Below, in pieces: positions 37,040 through 46,293 of a stretch of 63,970 bases of DNA. Position numbers and translations under genes: made by a program. The stretch spans positions 1 to 63,970 of the forward strand of contig NZ_JAFBEH010000005.1 in NCBI RefSeq assembly GCF_016908645.1, given 5' to 3'. Position 1 is the first letter of the stretch. Every line of letters begins with the position of its first letter. The notes below the pieces were generated by a model, which was not told where the DNA came from, searched no databases, and saw only the letters and a program-made list of their open reading frames with translations. Source of the stretch: Streptococcus loxodontisalivarius. Its GTDB lineage: Bacteria > Bacillota > Bacilli > Lactobacillales > Streptococcaceae.

Positions 37040-38254
37040 ATGAAAATTTATGATAAATCATCAAAGTTAGAACACGTTGCTTATGATATTCGTGGTCCGA
37101 TTTTGGACGAAGCTAACCGAATGATTGCCAACGGTGAAAAAATTCTTCGCCTCAATACAGGTAACCCTGCAGAGTTTGGCTTTACCGCCCCAGACGAAGT
37201 CATTCGTGACCTTATCATGAACGCTAGAAGTAGTGAAGGTTATTCAGACAGTAAAGGTCTTTTTTCAGCCCGCAAGGCGGTTATGCAGTACTGTCAGGTC
37301 AAGGGCTTTCCTAACGTTGATGTAGATGATATCTATATGGGGAACGGAGTTTCAGAGCTTATTCCAATGGCGCTTCAAGCATTATTGGAAAATGGGGATG
37401 AAGTTTTAGTACCCATGCCTGACTACCCGCTTTGGACTGCCTGTGTCAGTCTTGCTGGGGGAAATGCGGTGCATTATGTCTGTGATGAACAGAATAACTG
37501 GTATCCAGATATTGAGGACATCAAGTCTAAAATCACTTCAAATACTAAGGCTATCGTTGTCATCAACCCTAATAATCCAACGGGTGCACTTTATCCTAAA
37601 GATGTTCTAGAAGACTTGGTTGACATTGCCCGCCAGAACGACTTGATCATCTTCGCAGATGAAATCTATGACCGCTTGGTCATGGATGGAAAAGAACACA
37701 TTGCCATTGCTAGTCTTGCGCCAGATGTCCTATGTGTTTCAATGAATGGTCTCTCAAAATCACACCGTGTTGCAGGATTCCGTGTGGGATGGATGGTTCT
37801 ATCTGGAGATAAATCTGGTGCCAAAGGCTATATTGAAGGACTCAACATGCTGTCAAATATGCGTCTCTGTTCAAATGTCCTAGCCCAGCAGATTGTCCAA
37901 ACCTCTTTGGGAGGTTATCAGTCTGTGGATGAACTCTTGGTGCCAGGTGGTCGTATCTATGAGCAGCGTGAATTTATCACCAAGGCTGTCAATGATATTC
38001 CAGGCTTGTCTGCAGTAAAACCATCAGCAGGGCTTTATATCTTCCCTAAAATCGACCGCAATATGTATCGTATCGACGATGATGAAGAATTCTGCTTGCA
38101 ACTCTTGAAGCAGGAAAAGGTTATGCTGGTGCCTGGTAAAGGTTTCAACTGGAATGAACCAGATCACTTCCGAATCGTCTACCTACCACGTGTTGAAGAA
38201 TTGGCTGAAGTTCAAGAGAAGCTAACTCGCGTACTTGCCCAATATAAACGTTAA
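37040..38254 (+). CDS. alaT: PLP-dependent aminotransferase (AlaT-like)
   Basis: This 404-residue class I/II aminotransferase has an INPNNPTGALYP motif, DEIYDRL (PLP-ring Asp/Tyr) and the PLP lysine in SKSHRVAGFRVGW. Overall it matches the alanine/valine-pyruvate type found next to codY in streptococci. Just upstream is a tight GAAAGAAG/CTTCTTTC hairpin close to the start codon that could hinder ribosome access; the ribosome site is weak. Substrate choice (alanine or branched chain) is inferred from family and context. Confidence 0.88.
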   Translation: MKIYDKSSKLEHVAYDIRGPILDEANRMIANGEKILRLNTGNPAEFGFTAPDEVIRDLIMNARSSEGYSDSKGLFSARKAVMQYCQVKGFPNVDVDDIYMGNGVSELIPMALQALLENGDEVLVPMPDYPLWTACVSLAGGNAVHYVCDEQNNWYPDIEDIKSKITSNTKAIVVINPNNPTGALYPKDVLEDLVDIARQNDLIIFADEIYDRLVMDGKEHIAIASLAPDVLCVSMNGLSKSHRVAGFRVGWMVLSGDKSGAKGYIEGLNMLSNMRLCSNVLAQQIVQTSLGGYQSVDELLVPGGRIYEQREFITKAVNDIPGLSAVKPSAGLYIFPKIDRNMYRIDDDEEFCLQLLKQEKVMLVPGKGFNWNEPDHFRIVYLPRVEELAEVQEKLTRVLAQYKR

Positions 38255-38259
38255 ATGAG

Positions 38260-38300
38260 AAAAGTGACTTTAATTCTAGACAATTAAGGTTGCTTTTTTC
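38260..38300 (+). terminator. Terminator of the aminotransferase gene
   Basis: AAAAGTGACTTTAATT pairs with AATTAAGGTTGCTTTT (two mismatches), followed by more T. Confidence 0.85.
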
Positions 38301-38344
38301 TATTATTTCGGGAATTTTTCGCTAAAATCTATTCTAAAATTGTG

Positions 38345-38370
38345 AATTGTATAAAGTTAACTGTACAATT
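38345..38370. promoter_or_regulatory. Inverted repeat in the codY upstream region
   Basis: AATTGTA and TACAATT are separated by 12 bp, about 110 bp upstream of the codY promoter. The role is unknown. The 313-bp gap otherwise contains only the terminator, the CodY box and the promoter. Confidence 0.35.
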
Positions 38371-38479
38371 GTGGAAATTAAACTTCGGAAAAAACGGATA
38401 AGAAGTGCATATTTTATCGAATAGAGCTTATAAAAGATTTAAAAGACGAATGATTTGATAACTTTTTCGGATAATAAAA

Positions 38480-38494
38480 AATTTTCTGATAATT
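38480..38494. promoter_or_regulatory. CodY box upstream of codY
   Basis: AATTTTCTGATAATT matches AATTTTCWGAAAATT at 14 of 15 positions and ends 2 bp before the -35 box, pointing to autorepression. Confidence 0.8.
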
Positions 38495-38496
38495 AT

Positions 38497-38525
38497 TTGC
38501 AATTCGTAAACAGCTTTGTTATAAT
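38497..38525 (+). promoter_or_regulatory. Promoter of codY
   Basis: TTGCAA and TATAAT are spaced by 17 bp. Confidence 0.8.
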
Positions 38526-38567
38526 GACTATGAATGACTAAAAAGAAAGAAATGAAAGAGTAAAATC

Positions 38568-39353
38568 ATGCCAAATTTGTTAGAAAAAACGAGAAAAATT
38601 ACCTCTATTTTGCAACGCTCAGTCGATAGCCTTGATACTGACCTTCCTTACAACACAATGGCTGCGCAACTAGCAGATATCATTGATTGTAACGCATGTA
38701 TTATCAACGGTGGTGGTAACCTTCTAGGCTATGCCATGAAGTACAAAACAAACAATGACCGTGTTGAAGAATTCTTTGATGCTAAGCAATTCCCAGATAG
38801 CTATGTTAAAGCTGCCAGCCGTGTTTATGACACAGAGGCTAACCTGTCAGTTGATAGCGATTTGACAATCTTCCCTGTTGAGTCAAAAGATGTTTACCCT
38901 GATGGATTGACAACAATCGCACCTATTTATGGTGGTGGTATGCGTCTTGGTTCATTTATCATCTGGCGCAACGACGATGAGTTCAACGATGATGACTTGA
39001 TCTTGGTTGAGATTGCCTCTACCGTTGTTGGTCTTCAATTGCTTAACCTTCAAACTGAAAACTTGGAAGAAACTATCCGTAAACAGACTGCTGTTAATAT
39101 GGCAATCAATACCTTGTCATATTCAGAGATGAAAGCAGTAGCTGCTATTCTTCACGAACTTGATGGTACAGAAGGTCGTTTGACTGCATCAGTTATTGCA
39201 GACCGTATCGGTATCACACGTTCAGTTATTGTTAATGCCCTCCGTAAGTTGGAGTCAGCTGGTATCATTGAGAGCCGTTCACTTGGTATGAAAGGTACTT
39301 ACCTCAAGGTTATCAACGAAGGTATCTTTGACAAGATTAAGGACTACGATTAA
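38568..39353 (+). CDS. codY: Global nutritional regulator CodY
   Basis: This 261-residue DNA-binding sensor has an N-terminal GAF domain (about 1-155) that senses branched-chain amino acids. The C-terminal winged helix has [30 protein letters not shown], essentially invariant in CodY. AGAAATGAAAGAG precedes the start. It is followed 3 bp later by pncA. A near-consensus CodY box lies in its own promoter. Confidence 0.98.
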   Translation: MPNLLEKTRKITSILQRSVDSLDTDLPYNTMAAQLADIIDCNACIINGGGNLLGYAMKYKTNNDRVEEFFDAKQFPDSYVKAASRVYDTEANLSVDSDLTIFPVESKDVYPDGLTTIAPIYGGGMRLGSFIIWRNDDEFNDDDLILVEIASTVVGLQLLNLQTENLEETIRKQTAVNMAINTLSYSEMKAVAAILHELDGTEGRLTASVIADRIGITRSVIVNALRKLESAGIIESRSLGMKGTYLKVINEGIFDKIKDYD

Positions 39354-39356
39354 ACT

Positions 39357-39908
39357 ATGACCAAAGCTTTAATTTCAATTGATTACACGACTGATTTTGT
39401 GGCAGACGATGGTAAGTTAACAGCAGGAAATCCTGCGCAAGCCATTGAAGAAAAGATTGCTGCTGTGACTAAAGAAGCTTTTGAGGCTGGGGACTATATT
39501 TTCTTTATGATTGATTGTCATGAGGAGGAGGATGTGTTCCACCCTGAGTCTAAACTCTTTCCACCCCACAATATCAAAGGAACTGCTGGCCGTGATCTCT
39601 ATGGCAAGCTGGGTGAGCTCTATCAAGAGATTCAATTTGACTCAAAAGTCTTTTGGATGGATAAGCGTCACTATTCAGCTTTTGCAGGAACTGATCTTGA
39701 TATTCGCCTGCGTGAGCGTCGCATTACAACCGTCGTCTTGACTGGTGTTCTTAGTGATATCTGTGTCTTGCACACAGCTATTGATGCCTATAATTTAGGT
39801 TATGATATTGAAATTCAGGCATCTGCTATCGCTTCGATAACAGACCAAGCCCATCAATTTGCTCTCAATCATTTTAAAAATGTTTTGGGTGCTAAGATTA
39901 TTGACTAA
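39357..39908 (+). CDS. pncA: Nicotinamidase / isochorismatase-family hydrolase
   Basis: This 183-residue cysteine hydrolase probably converts nicotinamide to nicotinate for NAD salvage. The catalytic triad reads Asp in SIDYTTDFV, Lys in WMDKRHYSAF, and Cys in SDICVLHTA. It starts 3 bp after codY and shares its message, an arrangement conserved in streptococci. It ends in a strong bidirectional terminator. Confidence 0.92.
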   Translation: MTKALISIDYTTDFVADDGKLTAGNPAQAIEEKIAAVTKEAFEAGDYIFFMIDCHEEEDVFHPESKLFPPHNIKGTAGRDLYGKLGELYQEIQFDSKVFWMDKRHYSAFAGTDLDIRLRERRITTVVLTGVLSDICVLHTAIDAYNLGYDIEIQASAIASITDQAHQFALNHFKNVLGAKIID

Positions 39909-39953
39909 AAAAAGATAAGAGTAGCTGTTTATCAGCTACTCTTATCTTTTTTT
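39907..39953. terminator. Strong bidirectional terminator
   Basis: A perfect 21-bp stem (AAAAAAAGATAAGAGTAGCT plus G, and its complement) surrounds TTTAT. The 3' end of the convergent minus-strand gene lies within it. Confidence 0.95.
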
Positions 39954-40936
39954 ATAGTCTCTGTTAGGGGAATCAGGATGGCATTGACATCTTTTCTGAG
40001 ATAGTCATTGAGGGCATAATTGCTGTGGGCCATGGCAGTGCGGAGCTTGCTTTCCTGTGCTTTTGTGATGAATTCCCTAGCTAAAAAGTAGTCTAACAAT
40101 TCAGCATTAAAGTCGCTTGGTAGCAGATGGCGTTTATTCTTTCTGCGGCGCGTGATGGTCTGAATGGTCTTGTAGGCACTTGGTGCTGATAAGCTCTCTT
40201 CTTTTTCTTTTGGCTTTGGGAGAATAGGCTGGCGCTTTTTGCCCTCATTTTTGTCTGCACTTTTTAGCTTAGAACCTGATTCATCTTTCTCAGCTAGCTG
40301 GGCTTGGAGCTCTGCGACCTGACTTTCTAATTCTTGAATGCGTTTCTGGTAGGCGAAGCTAGAATGGTCCAAGGTTTCAAGGTGCAACTCTTTTCGTGGC
40401 TGGTCTAGAAGGAAGGGTTTGATGAAATCCTGCCATAACTGAGTCAGCTCTGCATATTCTTCAGGAGAGTGAGAGGCTCTGCGTCCACCCTTGTGAATCA
40501 GCTCGTTGAAGCGCTTGTAGTCGGTGTAGGCGTGGAAGTTGTTCTCAGGGCGTTCGGTGAAAACATCATTTTCCCAGAGGTAGTTAATCAGGCTCTGGGG
40601 GAAGTGAGTCTTGGTGAAAATAGGCTCTTGATCTTCTGATGCCGTCTGCTTGAGCTTACCCAATTTTTTCAGAGAATCTGCAGGGAGAAAATCCGTGGCT
40701 GCAGTAAAATAGGTGATGCAGTTGGCACCGATGTGGATAAGTACCTTGCCGTTTTTGACATTTTCCAGTTCATACCAGTCCTTAATGCCAGGTTGTCCAC
40801 AGAGACAGCGGATGGAGCCATCGATTTCATTGTGGATTTTAGAAATGGTTTGCCACTCCTTGATAGCGCTAGCTAGGTGCTTGGAAACAGAATTTTCCAA
40901 GATTTTATCAGCCAGTGGTTGACGAATTTTTCCCAT
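39932..40936 (-). CDS. Protein of unknown function with CxCG motif and coiled coil
   Basis: This 334-residue soluble protein is not one I recognise. The N-terminal part (about 1-85) has RCLCGQPG and, 30 residues on, IGANCITYF, a pattern that could bind a metal or nucleic acid. The middle is helical, with a heptad-like coiled coil near 200-225 (RIQELESQVAELQAQLAEKD). A Lys/Glu/Pro-rich linker and a basic RRRKNKRH patch lead to a helical C-terminus. AGAAAGGA precedes the start. Its last codons form part of the shared terminator stem. Confidence 0.75.
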   Translation of the reverse strand: MGKIRQPLADKILENSVSKHLASAIKEWQTISKIHNEIDGSIRCLCGQPGIKDWYELENVKNGKVLIHIGANCITYFTAATDFLPADSLKKLGKLKQTASEDQEPIFTKTHFPQSLINYLWENDVFTERPENNFHAYTDYKRFNELIHKGGRRASHSPEEYAELTQLWQDFIKPFLLDQPRKELHLETLDHSSFAYQKRIQELESQVAELQAQLAEKDESGSKLKSADKNEGKKRQPILPKPKEKEESLSAPSAYKTIQTITRRRKNKRHLLPSDFNAELLDYFLAREFITKAQESKLRTAMAHSNYALNDYLRKDVNAILIPLTETIKKDKSS

Positions 40937-40977
40937 GATAATCCTTTCTGATTGGAATAGGTTTCAATTATAGAATA

Positions 40978-41329
40978 ATTCCTGTTGCTGCTTATCCTAG
41001 ATCGGACAAGGCTTTGCTGAGTCGTAAGAAGAAAAAACACCACGATGAAATAAGGATTTTACCGTATGAGTATGGGAATTTTGCTTAGAAGCGATAGCCA
41101 TAGGCGTACGGAGTACGCCACCTCTGATAGTCTCCGCTGTGGTGTTAAGAGCGACAAGCTCGCTTGGGAGTAAAACAGCCCAGTGGGCTGTTTTAGGTCT
41201 GAGCCTTGAAACTAGAGAGCGAAGAGAAAAGACCTTAGGCTTTTACTTTAGTAATGAAACCGAAGGTTTGCTTACGCCCCCCCCACCTAAGGAGACTATC
41301 AAAAAAACAAAAAATCCAACAACAGGAAT
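40978..41329. repeat. Family A repeat element R2
   Basis: This 352-bp element is bounded by a perfect 10-bp inverted repeat, ATTCCTGTTG/CAACAGGAAT (14 of 15 when extended outward). It contains ATAAGGATTTTACCGTATGA as in R1, a TAGGCGTACGGAGTACGCC palindrome, an AACAGCCCAGTGGGCTGTT hairpin, a GGTCTGAGCCTTGAAACT block shared with R3, a run of eight C (41277-41284), and the exit motif ACCTAAGGAGACTATC. A 77-codon frame inside it is not credible. Confidence 0.85.
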
Positions 41330-41414
41330 GATTCATTATATCATAAGTGCTGATAGAATGATGGATTTGTGATATACTTAGTAGGACTATGTAAAAATAC
41401 AAGAGGAGAAATTC

Positions 41415-41717
41415 ATGAAAATTTCTGAAGAAGAAGTACGCCATGTTGCCAAGTTGTCTAAGCTTGAATTTAACAGTGAAGACACTGCGGCTTTTGCGAC
41501 AACTTTGAGTAAAATTGTTGATATGGTTGAGTTGCTTGAAGAGGTTGATACGACTGGTGTTCCTGTGACAACAACTATGGCTGACCGTAAAACGGTTATC
41601 CGTGAGGATGTTGCTGAAAAAGGAACAGACCGTGAGTTACTCTTTAAAAATGTTCCTGAGAAAGAAAATAACTTTATCAAGGTGCCAGCTATTTTGGATG
41701 ACGGAGGAGATGCCTAA
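41415..41717 (+). CDS. gatC: Asp-tRNA(Asn)/Glu-tRNA(Gln) amidotransferase subunit C
   Basis: This 100-residue small subunit stabilises the GatA-GatB complex that amidates misacylated Glu-tRNA(Gln). The N-terminal [17 protein letters not shown] and the central [16 protein letters not shown] are diagnostic. AGAGGAG precedes the ATG. The stop overlaps the gatA start by one base. Confidence 0.96.
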   Translation: MKISEEEVRHVAKLSKLEFNSEDTAAFATTLSKIVDMVELLEEVDTTGVPVTTTMADRKTVIREDVAEKGTDRELLFKNVPEKENNFIKVPAILDDGGDA

Positions 41718-43183
41718 TGTCTTTTAATGAGAAAACAATTGAAGAATTGCACGACCTTCTGGTCAAAAAAGAAATCTCTGCGACTGAATTGACGCAAGCA
41801 ACGCTTGATGATATCCATGCACGTGAAGAGGCTGTTGGTTCTTTCATTACTGTTGCGGATGAGGCTGCCCTTGCTCAAGCTAAAGCTATTGACGAGGCAG
41901 GTATCGATGCGGACAATATCATGTCTGGTATCCCGCTTGCTGTCAAAGACAATATCTCAACAAAAGGGATTTTGACAACTGCAGCTTCAAAAATGCTCTA
42001 CAATTATGAGCCAATCTTTGATGCGACATCAGTGTCACAAGCCTATGATAAGGGCATGATTGTCATCGGTAAAACTAACATGGACGAGTTTGCCATGGGT
42101 GGTTCCACAGAGACATCATACTTCAAGAAGACTAAAAATGCTTGGAATCAAGACAAGGTTCCTGGAGGTTCATCAGGTGGTTCAGCGACTGCAGTTGCTT
42201 CTGGTCAAGTTCGTCTGTCACTTGGTTCTGACACAGGTGGTTCTATCCGCCAACCAGCAGCCTTCAATGGTATCGTTGGTTTGAAACCAACTTATGGGAC
42301 TGTTTCACGTTTTGGCTTGATTGCCTTTGGTTCATCTTTGGATCAGATTGGTCCCTTTTCACAAACGGTTAAGGAAAATGCTCAGCTTCTAAACGTGATT
42401 TCAGGAGCTGACAGCAAGGATGCAACATCTGCACCCGTTCACATTGAAGACTTCACGTCAAAAATTGGTCAAGATATCAAAGGTATGAAGATTGCCCTTC
42501 CTAAGGAATACTTGGGAGAAGGTATTGATCCAAAAATCAAGGAAAATATCCTTGCAGCAGCTCAGCAATTTGAAAAAATGGGAGCTATCGTTGAAGAAGT
42601 CAGCCTTCCACACAGCAAGTACGGTGTGGCAGTTTACTACATCATCGCCTCATCAGAAGCGTCATCAAACTTGCAACGTTTTGACGGTATCCGTTATGGT
42701 TTCCGTGCTGAAGATGCTCAAAATCTAGAAGATATCTATGTCAAAACACGTAGTCAAGGTTTTGGTGAAGAGGTCAAACGCCGTATCATGCTAGGGACTT
42801 TCAGCTTGTCATCAGGTTACTACGATGCCTACTTCAAGAAAGCTGGTCAGGTGCGTACCTTGATCATCCAAGACTTTGAGAAGGTCTTTGCCGACTACGA
42901 TTTGATTCTTGGCCCAACAGCACCAACAGTTGCCTATGACCTTGGCAGTCAAAGTCAGGACCCTGTTGCCATGTACTTGGCTGACCTCTTGACAATTCCT
43001 GTTAACCTTGCTGGTCTTCCAGGTATTTCAATCCCATCAGGATTTGTTGATGGCTTGCCAGTTGGTCTTCAATTGATTGGTCCTAAATACTCAGAAGAAA
43101 CTATCTATCAAGCGGCATCAGCCTTTGAAGCAACAACTGACTACCACAAACAACAACCCGTTATCTTTGGAGGTGCTAAGTAA
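41717..43183 (+). CDS. gatA: Asp-tRNA(Asn)/Glu-tRNA(Gln) amidotransferase subunit A
   Basis: This 488-residue amidase releases ammonia from glutamine. The Ser-cisSer-Lys triad is seen as Lys in LAVKDNI and the serines in [15 protein letters not shown] and [11 protein letters not shown]. It overlaps gatC and gatB by one base each, giving coupled translation of a stoichiometric complex. Confidence 0.98.
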   Translation: MSFNEKTIEELHDLLVKKEISATELTQATLDDIHAREEAVGSFITVADEAALAQAKAIDEAGIDADNIMSGIPLAVKDNISTKGILTTAASKMLYNYEPIFDATSVSQAYDKGMIVIGKTNMDEFAMGGSTETSYFKKTKNAWNQDKVPGGSSGGSATAVASGQVRLSLGSDTGGSIRQPAAFNGIVGLKPTYGTVSRFGLIAFGSSLDQIGPFSQTVKENAQLLNVISGADSKDATSAPVHIEDFTSKIGQDIKGMKIALPKEYLGEGIDPKIKENILAAAQQFEKMGAIVEEVSLPHSKYGVAVYYIIASSEASSNLQRFDGIRYGFRAEDAQNLEDIYVKTRSQGFGEEVKRRIMLGTFSLSSGYYDAYFKKAGQVRTLIIQDFEKVFADYDLILGPTAPTVAYDLGSQSQDPVAMYLADLLTIPVNLAGLPGISIPSGFVDGLPVGLQLIGPKYSEETIYQAASAFEATTDYHKQQPVIFGGAK

Positions 43184-44622
43184 TGAACTTTGAAACCATC
43201 ATTGGACTTGAAGTCCACGTTGAATTGAACACCAACTCAAAGATTTTCTCACCATCATCTGCTCACTTTGGTGAAGATCCAAATGCCAATACCAATGTCA
43301 TTGACTGGTCATTCCCAGGTGTTCTTCCAGTTATGAACAAGGGTGTCATTGATGCAGGGATCAAGGCTGCGCTGGCTTTGAATATGGATATTCACCAGCA
43401 CATGCATTTTGACCGTAAGAACTATTTCTACCCTGATAATCCTAAAGCCTACCAAATTTCTCAATTTGATGAGCCAATCGGTTACAATGGTTGGATTGAA
43501 GTAGCTTTGGAAGATGGTTCAACTAAGAAAATCCGTATCGAACGTGCCCACCTGGAAGAGGATGCAGGGAAAAATACCCACGGTACAGATGGTTATTCTT
43601 ATGTCGACCTCAACCGTCAAGGTGTGCCTTTGATCGAAATCGTGTCAGAAGCGGACATGCGTTCTCCAGAAGAAGCTTATGCTTACTTGACTGCACTTAA
43701 AGAAATCATCCAATACACAGGCATCTCAGATGTTAAGATGGAAGAGGGGTCTATGCGTGTGGATGCTAATATTTCTCTTCGTCCTTATGGTCAAGAAAAA
43801 TTTGGTGTCAAAACAGAGCTTAAAAACCTCAACTCTTTCTCAAATGTGCGTAAAGGTTTGGAATACGAAGTCGCTCGTCAAGAAAAAATCTTGCGTGCAG
43901 GTGGTCAGATTCAACAAGAAACACGCCGTTATGATGAAGCCAACAAGGCTACTATCCTCATGCGTGTCAAAGAAGGGGCTGCGGATTACCGTTACTTCCC
44001 AGAGCCTGATCTACCACTTTATGAGATTTCTGATGAGTGGATTGAGGAAATGCGTGAAACCCTTCCTAAATTCCCAGCTGAGCGCCGTGCTGCCTATGTT
44101 TCAGAGCTTGGCTTGTCAGACTACGATGCTAGCCAATTGACAGCAACTAAGGCAACTTCAGACTTCTTTGAAGCTGCAGTTGCAATTGGTGGTGACGCTA
44201 AACAAGTCTCAAACTGGTTGCAAGGTGAGGTTGCCCAATTCCTTAACAGTGAAAACAAGACCATCGAGCAAATCAGCTTGACACCAGAAAACTTGGTTGA
44301 AATGATTGCCATCATTGAAGACGGCACCATCTCATCTAAGATTGCCAAGAAAGTCTTTGTACACTTGGCTAAAAATGGTGGATCAGCGCGTGATTATGTT
44401 GAAAAAGCAGGGCTTGTTCAGATTTCTGACCCAGAAGTCCTCATTCCAATTATTCACCAAGTCTTTGCAGATAATGAAGCAGCAGTAGCTGACTTCAAAT
44501 CAGGGAAACGTAATGCCGACAAGGCCTTTACAGGATTCCTCATGAAAGCAACTAAAGGACAAGCAAACCCACAAGTTGCCCTTAAACTTCTTGCCCAAGA
44601 ACTGGCTAAATTGAAGGATTAA
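43183..44622 (+). CDS. gatB: Asp-tRNA(Asn)/Glu-tRNA(Gln) amidotransferase subunit B
   Basis: This 479-residue kinase-transamidase binds the misacylated tRNA. The N-terminal [16 protein letters not shown] and [18 protein letters not shown] motifs are hallmarks; the C-terminal YqeY-like tail (about 330-479) contacts tRNA. It ends in a perfect terminator. The presence of GatCAB implies the organism lacks a dedicated GlnRS pathway, as usual for streptococci. Confidence 0.98.
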   Translation: MNFETIIGLEVHVELNTNSKIFSPSSAHFGEDPNANTNVIDWSFPGVLPVMNKGVIDAGIKAALALNMDIHQHMHFDRKNYFYPDNPKAYQISQFDEPIGYNGWIEVALEDGSTKKIRIERAHLEEDAGKNTHGTDGYSYVDLNRQGVPLIEIVSEADMRSPEEAYAYLTALKEIIQYTGISDVKMEEGSMRVDANISLRPYGQEKFGVKTELKNLNSFSNVRKGLEYEVARQEKILRAGGQIQQETRRYDEANKATILMRVKEGAADYRYFPEPDLPLYEISDEWIEEMRETLPKFPAERRAAYVSELGLSDYDASQLTATKATSDFFEAAVAIGGDAKQVSNWLQGEVAQFLNSENKTIEQISLTPENLVEMIAIIEDGTISSKIAKKVFVHLAKNGGSARDYVEKAGLVQISDPEVLIPIIHQVFADNEAAVADFKSGKRNADKAFTGFLMKATKGQANPQVALKLLAQELAKLKD

Positions 44623-44649
44623 GAACTAGCTAGCCTAGATAAATCTAAG

Positions 44650-44682
44650 AAACGTTTGGAATAGTGCTCCAAACGTTTTTCT
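44650..44682 (+). terminator. Terminator of gatCAB
   Basis: AAACGTTTGGA pairs perfectly with TCCAAACGTTT, followed by TT and CTT. Confidence 0.92.
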
Positions 44683-44715
44683 TATTATGAAATAAGGGGA
44701 AATCTTAAAAATCTA

Positions 44716-44744
44716 TTGACTGAAAACGTTTTATTGGGTAAAGT
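44716..44744 (+). promoter_or_regulatory. Lipoprotein promoter with cre-like spacer
   Basis: TTGACT and TAAAGT are spaced by 17 bp. The spacer contains AAAACGTTTT, a symmetric CcpA-like half pattern. Confidence 0.55.
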
Positions 44745-44785
44745 AGTAGTGTAGTAAGTAATATCTTTAAATGGAGGTTTATGAA

Positions 44786-45790
44786 ATGAGAAAATTTAGG
44801 TTATTACTCTTGCTGCCGCTTTTATTACTTGTGGTGGCCTGTTCAAAGAGTCCCAAGGAGACTTTCTTATCCTATCTAGAATCTAATAATTCTAGAGACG
44901 AAAATTACGGTATGAGCTATACGGTTAAAATTAGCGATATCCAAGGAGCAGATTCGTCTTCAAGTTCTACCTTTGACTTATCAAGTTTTGAAGGCAAGAG
45001 CTTGTCATTTGAGATGCAATATAATGTCAAGGATACTCAAGCTGAATTTAGCACAGACCTGTCTGATATTAATGATAAGGTGTCTAAGGTAGACTTTATT
45101 TATGATGATGACAAGGCTTATGTCAATGCTGACGCTCTGTTTGCCTACTATGGATTTGATACGACAACGGTTAAAGGTAAGTATGTTGACCTAGCAGAGA
45201 TTTCTGACAATGAAATTCCAGCTCTTAGTGATTATGAGTCAATGGAAGCTGATTACAGTTGGTTGGAAGATATTGATGAGGATAGCTTTACTGAGAAAGA
45301 TGGTCAAGTAACAGCTACTATCAAGATGTCAGACTTAATTGAGCAAGTGGCTAAACAAGCAGATGATGACACTTCAGAAACTTATTTGAATATTGCTAAG
45401 GCTAGTCTCTCAGACAAATCAACTGCAAAAATTACGCTTGATGAAGACGGCAGTGGTGAAATCAAAATGACAATTGCCTTCGCTGATGGTATCGATTATG
45501 GTTTTGATTCAATGACGCTGGAAATCAGCTTCAAGAAAATTGATTACAAGAAACCAAGTATCCCAACAGCTTCAAATATCCTGTCAAAAAGTCAACTTGA
45601 GTCAGCAATGGAAAGCAGCTATCGTCTAGATGATACAACCTTCCAAGGAATCTATGATGTGGTCAAGGATAATCTCAAGACAGTAGACCAGGCTACACTC
45701 AAAGAATACGTCAGCGAATACTCAGACTATATGACAGATGAACAAAAAGCTAAGATAAATGCATTGATTGCTCAAGCCAGCGCAGCCTAA
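44786..45790 (+). CDS. Putative lipoprotein of unknown function
   Basis: This 334-residue exported protein has a lipobox: residues 1-20 are a hydrophobic signal ending LLVVAC, so Cys20 would be lipidated. The mature part is acidic and Ser/Asp-rich, with alternating beta-like strands and a helical C-terminus. I cannot assign it to a named family. I start at 44786 because GGAGG lies 9 bp upstream; an ATG at 44771 precedes that site. It is monocistronic. Confidence 0.8.
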   Translation: MRKFRLLLLLPLLLLVVACSKSPKETFLSYLESNNSRDENYGMSYTVKISDIQGADSSSSSTFDLSSFEGKSLSFEMQYNVKDTQAEFSTDLSDINDKVSKVDFIYDDDKAYVNADALFAYYGFDTTTVKGKYVDLAEISDNEIPALSDYESMEADYSWLEDIDEDSFTEKDGQVTATIKMSDLIEQVAKQADDDTSETYLNIAKASLSDKSTAKITLDEDGSGEIKMTIAFADGIDYGFDSMTLEISFKKIDYKKPSIPTASNILSKSQLESAMESSYRLDDTTFQGIYDVVKDNLKTVDQATLKEYVSEYSDYMTDEQKAKINALIAQASAA

Positions 45791-45798
45791 TTAGAATT

Positions 45799-45823
45799 AA
45801 ACCAAGGAAATTTTCCTTGGTTT
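45799..45823 (+). terminator. Terminator of the lipoprotein gene
   Basis: AAACCAAGGAAA and TTTCCTTGGTTT form a near-perfect palindrome. The same sequence recurs at 46165-46187 on the far side of element R3. Confidence 0.75.
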
Positions 45824-46160
45824 CAGAATGTAGACAAACCTAGTTTACAACAAAATTTAAAATCAAAGCTCTGCTTACTTAAAATAAATCTTCCGATTTC
45901 ATGCGAGCGTAAGCGAGCCCCAAAAGATACTTCCGCCGTGATGAAAGTGTAAGAAATACTTATATAAAAGCATTTCTTACACTCGGAATATTTGAGAGTG
46001 AAACAGTCCAGTGGACTGTTTCAAGTCTGAGCCTTAAAACTGGAAAGCGAAGAGGCTCAAATGGAATTCCACTGATTCCTGAAATCATCTGCTGGATAAT
46101 TTCACCTGACGTCCGACATCACTTAAGGAAAGTATCGAAAAAAGACTTTGTCTTCAACCA
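45823..46160. repeat. Family A repeat element R3
   Basis: This 338-bp element starts TCAGAATGTAGACAAA and ends GACTTTGTCTTCAA (inverted AGACAAA/TTTGTCT). Inside are the hairpin GTGTAAGAAAT/ATTTCTTACAC, an AACAGTCCAGTGGACTGTT hairpin, an AAGTCTGAGCCTTAAAACT block, TGGAATTCCACTGATTCCTG, and the exit motif CACTTAAGGAAAGTATC. R4 shares most of this. It is flanked by two copies of the same terminator palindrome, one before and one after. Confidence 0.85.
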
Positions 46161-46161
46161 G

Positions 46162-46190
46162 AAATCAAGGAAATTTTCCTTGGTTTTTCT
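46162..46190 (+). terminator. Second copy of the flanking terminator
   Basis: ATCAAGGAAATTTTCCTTGG plus a T-rich tail repeats the palindrome at 45799-45823. This copy has the better T run. Confidence 0.8.
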
Positions 46191-46293
46191 TTTTTTAAAA
46201 ATTACCAAAATCTTATGATTTATTTTTGAGAAGGACTATCTCACTTGCTTAAATATGTTACAATAGTTAGACTGACTTGAAAGGGAGATTTTG

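Noticed and set aside
38416..38424. ATCGAATA as a competence (ComX) box upstream of codY
   Set aside because: The required T two bases before CGAATA is missing.
41139..41372. 77-codon open frame over element R2
   Set aside because: It runs through the palindromes and the eight-C run of the repeat and ends in the gatC promoter region; composition is not protein-like.
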